From AV40 sp963817335 (GTDB lineage: Bacteria > Verrucomicrobiota > Verrucomicrobiia > Chthoniobacterales > UBA10450), in NCBI GenBank assembly GCA_963817335.1, contig CAWFNX010000005.1:930001-994000 (forward strand): 64,000 nucleotides of DNA, given 5' to 3'. The position numbers were made by a program, and so were the translations under genes. Below the pieces are notes generated by a model. It made no database searches. It was given only the letters and a program-made list of their open reading frames with translations, and was not told the DNA's origin. Each line of letters starts with the position of its first letter. Within the stretch, counting starts at the first letter, position 1. Shown here piece by piece: positions 51,847 to 59,635 of the stretch.

Positions 51847-53165
51847 AAAACTCGCTTCGAACAGTTGCCGGATCGATCTGTGCGCCGCGCGGTTTCAAAT
51901 GCGGGGCAGTCTTCTGCGACATCAAAAAACTCGGCACCGGGAAAGGTTCGGAGAAAGGCCGGAAAGACGATCTCGCGCTGATCGTTTCGGACGTGCCCGC
52001 AGCGGTCGCGGGACTGTTTACCACCAATCAGGTCTGCGCGGCGCCGGTGAAAATCAGCCGGCAACGTTCAGCAAGGAAATTAGCGCGCGCGATCGTGGTG
52101 AATTCCGGAAATGCAAACGCTGCGACAGGTCAACAAGGAATGCGAGACGCTCAAGCAATGGCACGATTTACCGCCGAGGCGCTCAACAAACTAGACCGAA
52201 AATATCGGTCAAGTTTCAGAACAGTCGCAGCCAACCAAGTTCTCGTGTGTTCAACCGGCCGAATCGGCGTGCCGATGCCGATGAAAAATGTCGCCCGCGG
52301 AATTCGCGCCTGCGCGCCTCTTGTCGCCCGATCCACCTCGAACGCCCGACAGGTCGCGGAAGCAATAATGACCACGGACACGCGACGTAAAGAAATCGCG
52401 GTTGAACTCAAAATTGGGGGATCAACGGTCCGGATAGGTGCAATTGGCAAGGGCGCGGGGATGATTCAGCCGGGCATGGCAACGATGCTCGCATTTATCA
52501 CAACGGACGCGGCTGTAGAGTCTTCGGCCTTGAAACGCGCGCTCAAAGTTGCGGTCGACGAAAGTTTCAATCGCATCACAGTCGATGGCGACATGAGCAC
52601 GAATGACTCCGTCATCATTTTTGCCAATGGCGTTGCGGGAAATCGAAAACTCGTCACTCGTCACCCGTCACTTGTCACTTTTCAGCAGGCACTCAGCTTT
52701 GTTTGCCTCGAGCTGGCGAAAATGATGGTGCGCGACGGCGAAGGAACATCGCGAGTGGTCGGTTTACGCGTTCGCGGAACGCGGAACAATCGCGAAGCCG
52801 AGCTCGCGGCGCGGGCCATTGCCAACAGTTCGCTCGTCCGAACAAGTTGGTTCGGCGGCGATCCGAACTGGGGGCGGATTCTATGCGCGCTTGGGTACTC
52901 GAAGGCGCGGGTTAATGAAGCAAAGGTCGACGTGGGTTATGCCGCGCCCGACAGTCGCAAAATTCTTTTTGCATTTCGTCGCGGTCGTCCGACAAATGTC
53001 GCCTTGAAAGCATTGGCCAGGATTACTTCAGAGCCGGAGTTCCACCTGTATGTCGATCTTCACCAGGGTCGGGGCGAGTTTATGATTTATGCCGCCGACC
53101 TGACGGAAGATTACGTCGCTCTCAACAAAGGCGACATTACCGATCCGGCCACGCTTGGCGGCTGA
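51843..53165 (+). CDS. argJ: Bifunctional glutamate N-acetyltransferase/amino-acid acetyltransferase
   Basis: This is a protein of about 440 residues, the ArgJ enzyme that recycles the acetyl group from acetylornithine. It is made as one chain and cuts itself before the catalytic Thr in KGAGMIQPGMATMLAFI. The N-terminal GSICAPRGFKCGAVFCDIK, PVKISRQ and AIVVNSGNANAATG blocks are typical. The TTG start overlaps the argC stop. A four-unit heptamer array (52650-52677) encodes part of an insertion after VAGNRK (LVTRHPSLVT), absent from usual ArgJ, between the substrate region and the C-terminal domain. Frame is intact. It overlaps argB by 1 bp. Confidence 0.95.
   Translation: MKNSLRTVAGSICAPRGFKCGAVFCDIKKLGTGKGSEKGRKDDLALIVSDVPAAVAGLFTTNQVCAAPVKISRQRSARKLARAIVVNSGNANAATGQQGMRDAQAMARFTAEALNKLDRKYRSSFRTVAANQVLVCSTGRIGVPMPMKNVARGIRACAPLVARSTSNARQVAEAIMTTDTRRKEIAVELKIGGSTVRIGAIGKGAGMIQPGMATMLAFITTDAAVESSALKRALKVAVDESFNRITVDGDMSTNDSVIIFANGVAGNRKLVTRHPSLVTFQQALSFVCLELAKMMVRDGEGTSRVVGLRVRGTRNNREAELAARAIANSSLVRTSWFGGDPNWGRILCALGYSKARVNEAKVDVGYAAPDSRKILFAFRRGRPTNVALKALARITSEPEFHLYVDLHQGRGEFMIYAADLTEDYVALNKGDITDPATLGG
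52650..52677. repeat. Tandem heptamer (CTCGTCA)4 inside argJ
   Basis: Four 7-base units are visible: CTCGTCA twice, CCCGTCA and CTTGTCA. They give the coding insertion its residues. With 28 bp, flanking bases complete the frame. Confidence 0.85.
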
Positions 53166-54031
53166 TGAAAAAGATCATCTCGAAAGCGGCGACGCTGTTG
53201 GAAGCGTTGCCCTACATCCAGCGTTTCCGGAGCCAAATCTTTGTGGTGAAATACGGCGGCAGCTTCATGGATTCGCCCGATCCGGAAGAGCGGCATCGAG
53301 TGGCGCGGGACATCGTTTTTCTCGAGGCGGTCGGAATCAATCCGGTCGTAGTGCACGGCGGTGGCAAGGCGATTACGCGGGCTCTCGAGAAAGCCGGCAC
53401 AAAATCGCAATTCGTTCACGGTTATCGCGTAACCGACGCCGCGAGCGCCGATATCGTCGATCGGGTTCTCTCGCGAGAAATTAATCCTGAGATCGTGCAA
53501 GCGATCGAGGAATTTGGGGGCAAGGCGCGCGGATTTGCCGGCCCCGATATCTTTCGTTGCCGAAAGTTTTCCGTTCCCAACGAGGATGTCGATCTTGGAT
53601 TCGTCGGTGAAGTTTCCGAAGTGAACGTGGAACCGCTGCGCGAATGCATTCGCCGAAGCATCACTCCAGTGATCAGTCCGACCGCGCTCGGGGAGGACGG
53701 AAAGATTTACAATTGCAACGCCGATATTGCTGGCGCCAAGGTCGCGATCGCACTAAAGGCGCGCCGTTTGGTCTTCATGAGCGACGTCCCCGGTTTGCTG
53801 CGGGATCCAAAAAGAAGTTCGAGCCTTTTGAGTCATCTGGCGGTGAACGAAGTTCCGAAATGGCGAGAGAAGGGCGTGATCGGCGAAGGGATGATTCCCA
53901 AAGTGGATTCTGCCGTTGCGGCGATCGAGAGCGGCGTTGAAAAAGTGCAGTTCGTGGACGGCCGGATTCCGCATTCTGTTTTGCTTGAGATTTTCACGGA
54001 TGCCGGCGTTGGCACGGAGGTCATGTTATGA
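53165..54031 (+). CDS. argB: Acetylglutamate kinase
   Basis: This is a 288-residue kinase phosphorylating N-acetylglutamate. VVKYGGSFMD near 28 and VVVHGGGKAITRALEKAG near 60 form the phosphate-binding N-lobe. YNCNADIAGAKVAIALKA near 179-196 and LVFMSDVPGLL near 198 bind ATP. GMIPKVDSAVAAIESGVEKVQFVDGRIPHSVLLEIFTDAGVGTEV is the normal C-terminus. The PYIQRF start suggests the arginine-sensitive hexameric branch has a short N-terminal helix here, so feedback inhibition is possible but not shown. Overlaps: 1 bp with argJ, 4 bp with argD. Confidence 0.97.
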   Translation: MKKIISKAATLLEALPYIQRFRSQIFVVKYGGSFMDSPDPEERHRVARDIVFLEAVGINPVVVHGGGKAITRALEKAGTKSQFVHGYRVTDAASADIVDRVLSREINPEIVQAIEEFGGKARGFAGPDIFRCRKFSVPNEDVDLGFVGEVSEVNVEPLRECIRRSITPVISPTALGEDGKIYNCNADIAGAKVAIALKARRLVFMSDVPGLLRDPKRSSSLLSHLAVNEVPKWREKGVIGEGMIPKVDSAVAAIESGVEKVQFVDGRIPHSVLLEIFTDAGVGTEVML

Positions 54032-55329
54032 AGGAAATCCTTCACCCTCCGGCTGCGGCAATTGTGCAAAACGAGACCAAGCGCGTTCGTGAATTGTTCG
54101 ACAAGAACGTGGTTCCGTCTTACGCGCGGTTCGACCTCGTCCTTGAGCGCGGCGAGGGAAGCTATGTTTGGGACGCTGACGGAAATCGCTATCTCGATCT
54201 TGCCGGCGGGATTGCTGTTTGCTCGTTAGGCCAGGCCCATCCCGAAATCACAAGGGCGCTGACCGAGCAGTCCAGCAAACTCGTTCACGTTTCCAATCTA
54301 TATTATACGAAGCCGCAGGGTCAGCTCGCCAAGCGCATTGTCGATCACATCGCTCCTGGCCGCGTATTTTTTTGCAACAGCGGGGCGGAGGCAAACGAAG
54401 GTCTCTTCAAATTGGCGCGAAAGTTCGGACACGATGCGGGCCGTTACGAAATCATCACCACCACCGATTCGTTCCACGGCCGAACCCTGGCCGGTATTGC
54501 AGCGACGGGTCAGGAAAAAGTGAAGAAAGGATTCGCGCCGGAGGTTGAAGGATTTCGACAGGTCCCGTTCAACGATTTGGATGCGATGCGGCACGCAATC
54601 ACGAAATCGACGGCCGCAATCTTGATTGAGCCGGTCCAGGGCGAGAGCGGTGTGACGATTGCGAGGCCGGAGTATTTGATCGGCCTGCGCCAATTGTGCG
54701 ACCAACAGAATGTCCTGCTGTTGTTTGACGAAGTTCAAGCCGGGCATTTCCGGACCGGAAAATTTCAGAGTTGGCAGCGGATTTTGGAAGTAGGGGCCGC
54801 TGACCCCAACGGCCCACGGGCGATTGAGAGCGATCGCCCCTACCTGCCGGATGCGGTTTCGATGGCCAAGTCTTTAGGCGGGGGATTCCCGATCGGTGCG
54901 TTTTGGGTGCGAGAAAAATATGCCGATGTTCTCTCCGCCGGCACGCACGCCAGCACATTTGGCGGAACGCCGCTCGCTTGTGCGGTTGCCTTGAGAATTT
55001 TTGAAGTTATCGAACGGGAAAATCTGGCCGATAACGCGCGCGAGACCGGCGCATTTCTGTTGCGGGAACTACAAAAACTTCAGGAACGATTTCCGAAGAT
55101 CGTAAATGTGGTGCGCGGTTTCGGTTTTATGATCGGAATCGAATTCCAACCAGAGTTTAAAGCCGCCGAGATGGTGAAGCAGTTGCACCAACGCAAGGTG
55201 TTGACGGTACCAGCCGGCGCCTCGGTAATTCGTTTGCTGCCGGCATTGAACCTGCGAAAGAGTGAAGCGGAGGAAGGATTGCGCGCAATTGAGGGATTGA
55301 TTGGCGATCTGGCGAGGGAGAAAGAGTGA
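54028..55329 (+). CDS. argD: Acetylornithine aminotransferase with repeat-encoded insertion
   Basis: This is a 433-residue fold-type I PLP aminotransferase of the ArgD family making acetylornithine (and possibly LysN/DapC-type activity). NSGAEANEGLFKLARKFG near 117, SFHGRTLAGIAATGQEK near 148, LFDEVQAGHFRTGKF near 232 and the PLP lysine K281 in SMAKSLGGGFPIGAF are present. Residues 255-272 are encoded exactly by a complete 54-bp TGTAGGG element (54790-54843), giving an 18-residue insertion between GKFQSWQRILE and LPDAVSMAK that other ArgD proteins lack. The frame is kept and the reading continues normally, so I treat it as functional. Overlap with argB is 4 bp; argF follows at 15 bp. Confidence 0.95.
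   Translation: MKEILHPPAAAIVQNETKRVRELFDKNVVPSYARFDLVLERGEGSYVWDADGNRYLDLAGGIAVCSLGQAHPEITRALTEQSSKLVHVSNLYYTKPQGQLAKRIVDHIAPGRVFFCNSGAEANEGLFKLARKFGHDAGRYEIITTTDSFHGRTLAGIAATGQEKVKKGFAPEVEGFRQVPFNDLDAMRHAITKSTAAILIEPVQGESGVTIARPEYLIGLRQLCDQQNVLLLFDEVQAGHFRTGKFQSWQRILEVGAADPNGPRAIESDRPYLPDAVSMAKSLGGGFPIGAFWVREKYADVLSAGTHASTFGGTPLACAVALRIFEVIERENLADNARETGAFLLRELQKLQERFPKIVNVVRGFGFMIGIEFQPEFKAAEMVKQLHQRKVLTVPAGASVIRLLPALNLRKSEAEEGLRAIEGLIGDLAREKE
54790..54843. repeat. TGTAGGG double-palindrome element, copy 7, inside argD
   Basis: It is bounded by GTAGGGG and CCCCTAC, with a first stem of imperfect type (GGGGCCGCTGACCCCAACGGCCC) and a second GGGCGATTGAGAGCGATCGCCC. Length is 54 bp, and it begins on the first base of codon 255. 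It encodes V-G-A-A-D-P-N-G-P-R-A-I-E-S-D-R-P-Y with no stop. Confidence 0.85.
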
Positions 55330-55344
55330 GAGGAAGAGGAAGAG

Positions 55345-56241
55345 TTGAAACATTTACTTAGTATCGAGCAGCTTTCGCGAAGCGAGATCGAACGCATTTT
55401 GCAGCGCACGGCCGAGCTGAAATCGAATCGCGGCAAGATTTCGGCGCAACCGTTGGCCGGACAAACCTGGGCCCTGATTTTTTCGAAGCCATCGACCCGA
55501 ACGCGAGTCTCGTTCGACGTTGGAATCCGCGAGCTTGGCGGCGAAACAATCTATCTCAACGCCGCTGACGCGCAGCTCGGGCGGGGTGAGTTGATCAAAG
55601 ATACCGCGCGCGTCCTGGCGCGAATGATTCATGGAGCAGTGATTCGCACCTACGCGCAGAGCGACATCGAGGAGTTTGCGGAGTTTTCGGGTGTGCCGAC
55701 GATCAACGCGCTCACCGATGACGAGCACCCATGCCAAATTCTTGGCGACATTTTTACGATTATCGAAAAACGCGACGCGATCGAAAACACGGTCGTCGCT
55801 TACATTGGAGACGGCGTTTCGAACACGGCTCGCTCATGGTTGTTTGCTGCGGGCAAACTCGGTTTCGAATTGCGCATCGCCTCCCACAAAAAATATTTGC
55901 CGGAAAAAAAGTTGCTGGAGTCCGCCGGCGGCCGGGTCAGCTGCACCGACGATGTGGCAACGGCCGCTAAAGATGCGGACGTTCTCTACACCGATATTTG
56001 GGTATCGATGGGCAAGGAAGCGGAAGAGGCTCGCCGCGAAGCCGAGCTTGGTCCGTACTGGATCAATGAGTCGGTCGTGAAACTCGCCAAACCCGACTCG
56101 CTGGTGATGCACTGTTTACCGGCGCACCGCGGCCAGGAAATCGACGAGAAGACTTTTGAAAACCATGCTCAGACGATCTTTGATCAGGCGGAGAATCGAT
56201 TGCATGTGCAAAAGGCCATTTTGGTCGAGCTAGTTAAATGA
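55345..56241 (+). CDS. argF: Ornithine carbamoyltransferase
   Basis: This is a 298-residue enzyme combining ornithine and carbamoyl phosphate into citrulline. The carbamoyl-phosphate site is FSKPSTRTRVSFDVG near 49-63, HGAVIRTY near 94 follows, and DDEHPCQILGDIFTI (near 127) and HCLPAHRGQEI near 256 are the ornithine/active-site blocks. The start is TTG after an AGGAAGAGGAAGAG leader. The chain is slightly short (298) but all blocks are present. It ends the arg run; argG/argH are not here. It converges on the zinc-ribbon gene with a 12-bp overlap. Confidence 0.96.
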   Translation: MKHLLSIEQLSRSEIERILQRTAELKSNRGKISAQPLAGQTWALIFSKPSTRTRVSFDVGIRELGGETIYLNAADAQLGRGELIKDTARVLARMIHGAVIRTYAQSDIEEFAEFSGVPTINALTDDEHPCQILGDIFTIIEKRDAIENTVVAYIGDGVSNTARSWLFAAGKLGFELRIASHKKYLPEKKLLESAGGRVSCTDDVATAAKDADVLYTDIWVSMGKEAEEARREAELGPYWINESVVKLAKPDSLVMHCLPAHRGQEIDEKTFENHAQTIFDQAENRLHVQKAILVELVK

Positions 56242-56508
56242 TGCCGGCGAACCTGGATTTCGGTGCGGCAACTTTTTGCAGGACACGCAGATACTGTAAA
56301 TAACCGGTTGGTTCTGGCCACTTTCTTCAATGGTGCGCCCGCACAGCGCGCAAACTGTTCGGCCGTCGCTGTTTTTAGCGCCAGCGTCTGACCGGTGCCG
56401 CTTGTTGTCTCGCGCGCGTGACATGTCTAACCAAATACGCGCCTGCTGCCACAAAAAGGCGTTGAATTCTTTCTTTTTCGAAGGCGGCTGTCGAAACTCA
56501 CTCTCCAT
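56230..56508 (-). CDS. Small zinc-ribbon-like protein
   Basis: This is a 92-residue cytoplasmic protein. A basic start (PPSKKKEFNAFLWQQARIWLDMSRARDNKRH) is followed by TVCALCGRTIEESG and SICVSCKKLPHR. This gives a C-x2-C ... C-x2-C pattern with about 18 residues between, as in treble-clef or zinc-ribbon proteins. Function is unknown. It converges on argF with a 12-bp overlap. An in-frame TTG at 56514 would add two residues. The coding call rests on the Cys spacing. Confidence 0.6.
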   Translation of the reverse strand: MESEFRQPPSKKKEFNAFLWQQARIWLDMSRARDNKRHRSDAGAKNSDGRTVCALCGRTIEESGQNQPVIYSICVSCKKLPHRNPGSPASFN

Positions 56509-56541
56509 CAGCAAGTTCGGCAGGCGTCCTGATGAAGTAAT

Positions 56542-59500
56542 CTAGAACCTCTTTTTTAGTGCCACATACCAAGTGCGCCCCCTGATATTGGCCGTGCTTT
56601 CGTCGTAACCATTCTCAATGGCGGCTGCGACAAACGGGGGCTGTTCGTCAGCCAGGTTATTGATTCCGAGAGTGACGGTTGTCTTATTCAACCACGAGCG
56701 CCATCCACCTGGCCGATATTCCGCGGTGCTTATCGAGACACTCTTTTTCTCGTTTGTTTTGGCAATGTTCCCGGTGCTCTTGGCGTAACCAGGCACCCCG
56801 GCCAGTGGCGAAGTGATCGAATTGTTAAAGGTATAACTGAGGATCCAATCGAGAGTGGTCCATTCACGGACCTTGCGATCATGCTGATTAGCGGTGAACC
56901 GGCTATTGTCCCAGTATTGACCGGCAAAACGAACCGTAAAACCGGTATCGAGTCCCGCGAAGACAGAACCTGGAGGCCCATCGTAGAACAAACTGGCGAA
57001 CCAACGGTTGTGGGTGAACGAGCCACCGGCATTGGTTCCAAGAAATCCGCCGCCGAATTTTCCGACGACATTCTGTTCTGGTCCGTTCGGGACTGCTTGA
57101 AGAACTGCCCGGTCGAGGTAGGTGCCTTTGAGGGTGGCAGTGATAATGCCCCAGTCTCCATGTCCCAATCTGTTGGTTTCGAAAGAATAAACGGCGGAAT
57201 AATCCCAGCCTTCTTCAACCATTCGCCCCAGATTTTGTTCGGGAAGCAGCAGAAGAATGATTGGCCCGAATGGATCTCCCGGGCCCGTAGACGCTCCGCG
57301 AATAACCTGACCCGGAAATTGCGCCTCGTGATCGACGAGAAATTGCGGGTCCAGTTGGAGCGTTACTCCGCGGATGTCGATGTGATAAAAATCCGCGGTC
57401 AAAGTGAGACCATGCAGCGCCGACCACCACCTGCCAGGCGTTGTAACCGCGCCGTAAGTCCATTCGTAGGCCGTTTCCGGCTTGAGGTCCGCGTTACCGC
57501 TGAATCGGGTTAAAACTTCAGGCTCTGTCGTTGGACTGCGGGGATCTCTTACCGTGAACGCGCTTTCCGACGCACCGCGAAACAAATCGCCCAGAGTCGG
57601 TGCGTGGTAGGCCTCGGAGTAGGTGCCTCGAAAAGTGAGTCCGGTATCTATAGGCTGCCAGCGAAAGGAGAACTTGGGTCGTTCCGCTGATCCGAAGTCG
57701 CTGAAGTTTTCATATCTCTCCTGATAGCCCAACTCCAAACTGAAAAGTCCAGGAACATTCCAAATCGGACTGGTAACCGGCACCAGAACTTCCCAGTAAA
57801 CGGACCAAACGTCCCGGCTTCCGTTGGTCGGGCCAAAGTTTTGTGCGCCGATGGTCTCACCAGCCGTGGTCAATGCGTCCGGGATATCGCGCGCTCGTTC
57901 GGTCCGATGTTCTCCTCCAATCGCGAAAGCAACCGGCGCGGCCGGCAGGTTAAAAAGATCACCGTATACTCTGAGATCCTGCAGGGTCAGCGACGTCGTC
58001 CCGGAATGAATCGTTGTTGAAAATACCCGATCGATGGCCGCGCGAGAATTCTGGTTAATGCCGAAGGGATTGAATGCGGTCGCCGGATTTGGATCGAGCA
58101 ACGCCGCTCGCAGATTTGTGGTATTGACGATTCCACTAAAGCTCTCAGTCCGCTCGTCTTCACTATAGCGAAAGGCGCTTTCCCAATTCCATTTCGAAAG
58201 ATAATCTCCGAACTCGCCAAGATTCCCTCTGACGCCCGCAGTAAAAACGTAATTATTGGTCTCAACTTTGTCGGCTCTTACCCCGGCTTCCAACCCGCGG
58301 TAACGGACGCCAGTCACAAATTGAGTGCCGGCAGGCGCCGCGCTCAGCCTACTTTCGGGAATCTTGGGATCGAACCCACCGGCCGAGGTGTAATCCGGGA
58401 CCGTAAACGGATTAAACGGATTTTGAATCGGCACACTGATGCCAACGATGCTGATTCCACCGGGGTGACTCGCATCGGTAAATGGATCCGGCGCAAATGG
58501 AGGCGGCGCCAGGTCGCCTTCCCAAAAACCGCGCATGTATTTGAAATCGGAAAACATCTCCAGATATCGATCGCAAATCTTGTATTCGAGAGATCCGGAC
58601 AAATACTCGCGGTCCGCTTGACCGATGGCCGCCGATATATCGGCGAAGTTGAAAAGCCGCTGTTCCGGTGGAACGGCGTTTTGCGGCACATATTGCGGAT
58701 CGCTCCCGACGTTCGGAAAAGCGTGGGGAGTCGGCGTTCTCGCCCCGTTATTGAGCTGGGGTTGATAAATAAATCCACCGATGCGGCCGGCAAAATTTGA
58801 ACTGCGGCCATCTATGCCGCCGAACGATCTGTAGTCGGCATCGTGGGAGATATCCGCGTCGCGCGCGAAGATTGCCGCGCGATTATAGGACTCGGCGTAG
58901 ACCAGGATATCGATCTTGTCGTTGCCCGCGCCGGCGAGAAGGTAAGTTCTTTCTTCCGCTTGGTCGTTGGCAAAGCCGAGATCGGTGTTGCCGTAGCTGC
59001 TGTAGATTTCCATTCCGCGAAATTTGTGAATCAGGTAGACGTTGAAAACGCCGGCTACGGCATCCGCGCCATAAATCGCGGATGCGCCGTCCTTCAGTAA
59101 CTCCGCATGATCGATTAATCCGATTGGAATCGTATTGAGGTCGACTGTGTCTCCCGCAAAACCCACCGGCGCGAGACGTCGCCCATCTTGAAGGACAAGC
59201 GTTTCTTTCGGAAGAATGCCTCTTAAATTCAATTCCGCTCGTCCGTCACCTCCGTTCACGGTGTTTTCAGTCACCGAGGCGCCCATTGCTTCTGGCAGCG
59301 CCTGAACAAGATCGGTCGCGGTGCGCACACCCAGACGGGTGATGTCATCTCTCCGATAAACGTCCACTGGATTTGGCCCGACTTCTTCCGAAGTCGGAAT
59401 GTTCGAGCCGGTCACGATCACTTCCTCGATGGTTACGCCCGGCTGGCCTTGAGTTTGCGACGAAGATTCTTGCGCTTGGATTTCAGAAATCAGAGAGAAC

Positions 59501-59550
59501 GCTCCGGTGATCATCGCGAGCAATGCTTGGGTCTTGATCACTTGGTTCAT
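56542..59550 (-). CDS. TonB-dependent outer-membrane receptor
   Basis: This is a protein of about 1002 residues. Signal peptide about 1-26 (ALLAMITGAFSLISEIQAQ), then VTIEEVIVTGSNIPTSEEVGPNP (TonB-box-like IEEVIVTG near 40), a plug domain (about 50-190: ELNLRGILPKETLVLQDGRRLAPVG; ELLKDGASAIYGADAVAGVFNV) and a large barrel to the end RTWYVALKKRF with C-terminal Phe. It would bring a large substrate (siderophore, sugar polymer or similar) across the outer membrane using TonB energy. No SusD gene is beside it. The ATG at 59550 precedes the signal; a GTG at 59580 is less likely. The kinase gene 59636 lies 85 bp upstream on the same strand, so co-regulation with the ECF/kinase set is possible. Confidence 0.94.
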   Translation of the reverse strand: MNQVIKTQALLAMITGAFSLISEIQAQESSSQTQGQPGVTIEEVIVTGSNIPTSEEVGPNPVDVYRRDDITRLGVRTATDLVQALPEAMGASVTENTVNGGDGRAELNLRGILPKETLVLQDGRRLAPVGFAGDTVDLNTIPIGLIDHAELLKDGASAIYGADAVAGVFNVYLIHKFRGMEIYSSYGNTDLGFANDQAEERTYLLAGAGNDKIDILVYAESYNRAAIFARDADISHDADYRSFGGIDGRSSNFAGRIGGFIYQPQLNNGARTPTPHAFPNVGSDPQYVPQNAVPPEQRLFNFADISAAIGQADREYLSGSLEYKICDRYLEMFSDFKYMRGFWEGDLAPPPFAPDPFTDASHPGGISIVGISVPIQNPFNPFTVPDYTSAGGFDPKIPESRLSAAPAGTQFVTGVRYRGLEAGVRADKVETNNYVFTAGVRGNLGEFGDYLSKWNWESAFRYSEDERTESFSGIVNTTNLRAALLDPNPATAFNPFGINQNSRAAIDRVFSTTIHSGTTSLTLQDLRVYGDLFNLPAAPVAFAIGGEHRTERARDIPDALTTAGETIGAQNFGPTNGSRDVWSVYWEVLVPVTSPIWNVPGLFSLELGYQERYENFSDFGSAERPKFSFRWQPIDTGLTFRGTYSEAYHAPTLGDLFRGASESAFTVRDPRSPTTEPEVLTRFSGNADLKPETAYEWTYGAVTTPGRWWSALHGLTLTADFYHIDIRGVTLQLDPQFLVDHEAQFPGQVIRGASTGPGDPFGPIILLLLPEQNLGRMVEEGWDYSAVYSFETNRLGHGDWGIITATLKGTYLDRAVLQAVPNGPEQNVVGKFGGGFLGTNAGGSFTHNRWFASLFYDGPPGSVFAGLDTGFTVRFAGQYWDNSRFTANQHDRKVREWTTLDWILSYTFNNSITSPLAGVPGYAKSTGNIAKTNEKKSVSISTAEYRPGGWRSWLNKTTVTLGINNLADEQPPFVAAAIENGYDESTANIRGRTWYVALKKRF

Positions 59551-59635
59551 GCCGTCACCGTCCAAGCCCGTTTTTTGCACGTTTTCTTGCCGTGGCTCAA
59601 ACTGGTTTTCTCCGGCGCCACCAAGCTTAACAAAG

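Noticed and set aside
54028..55329. argD as a pseudogene because of the inserted repeat
   Set aside because: The insert is exactly 54 bp, in frame, without stop, and all active-site residues remain on both sides.
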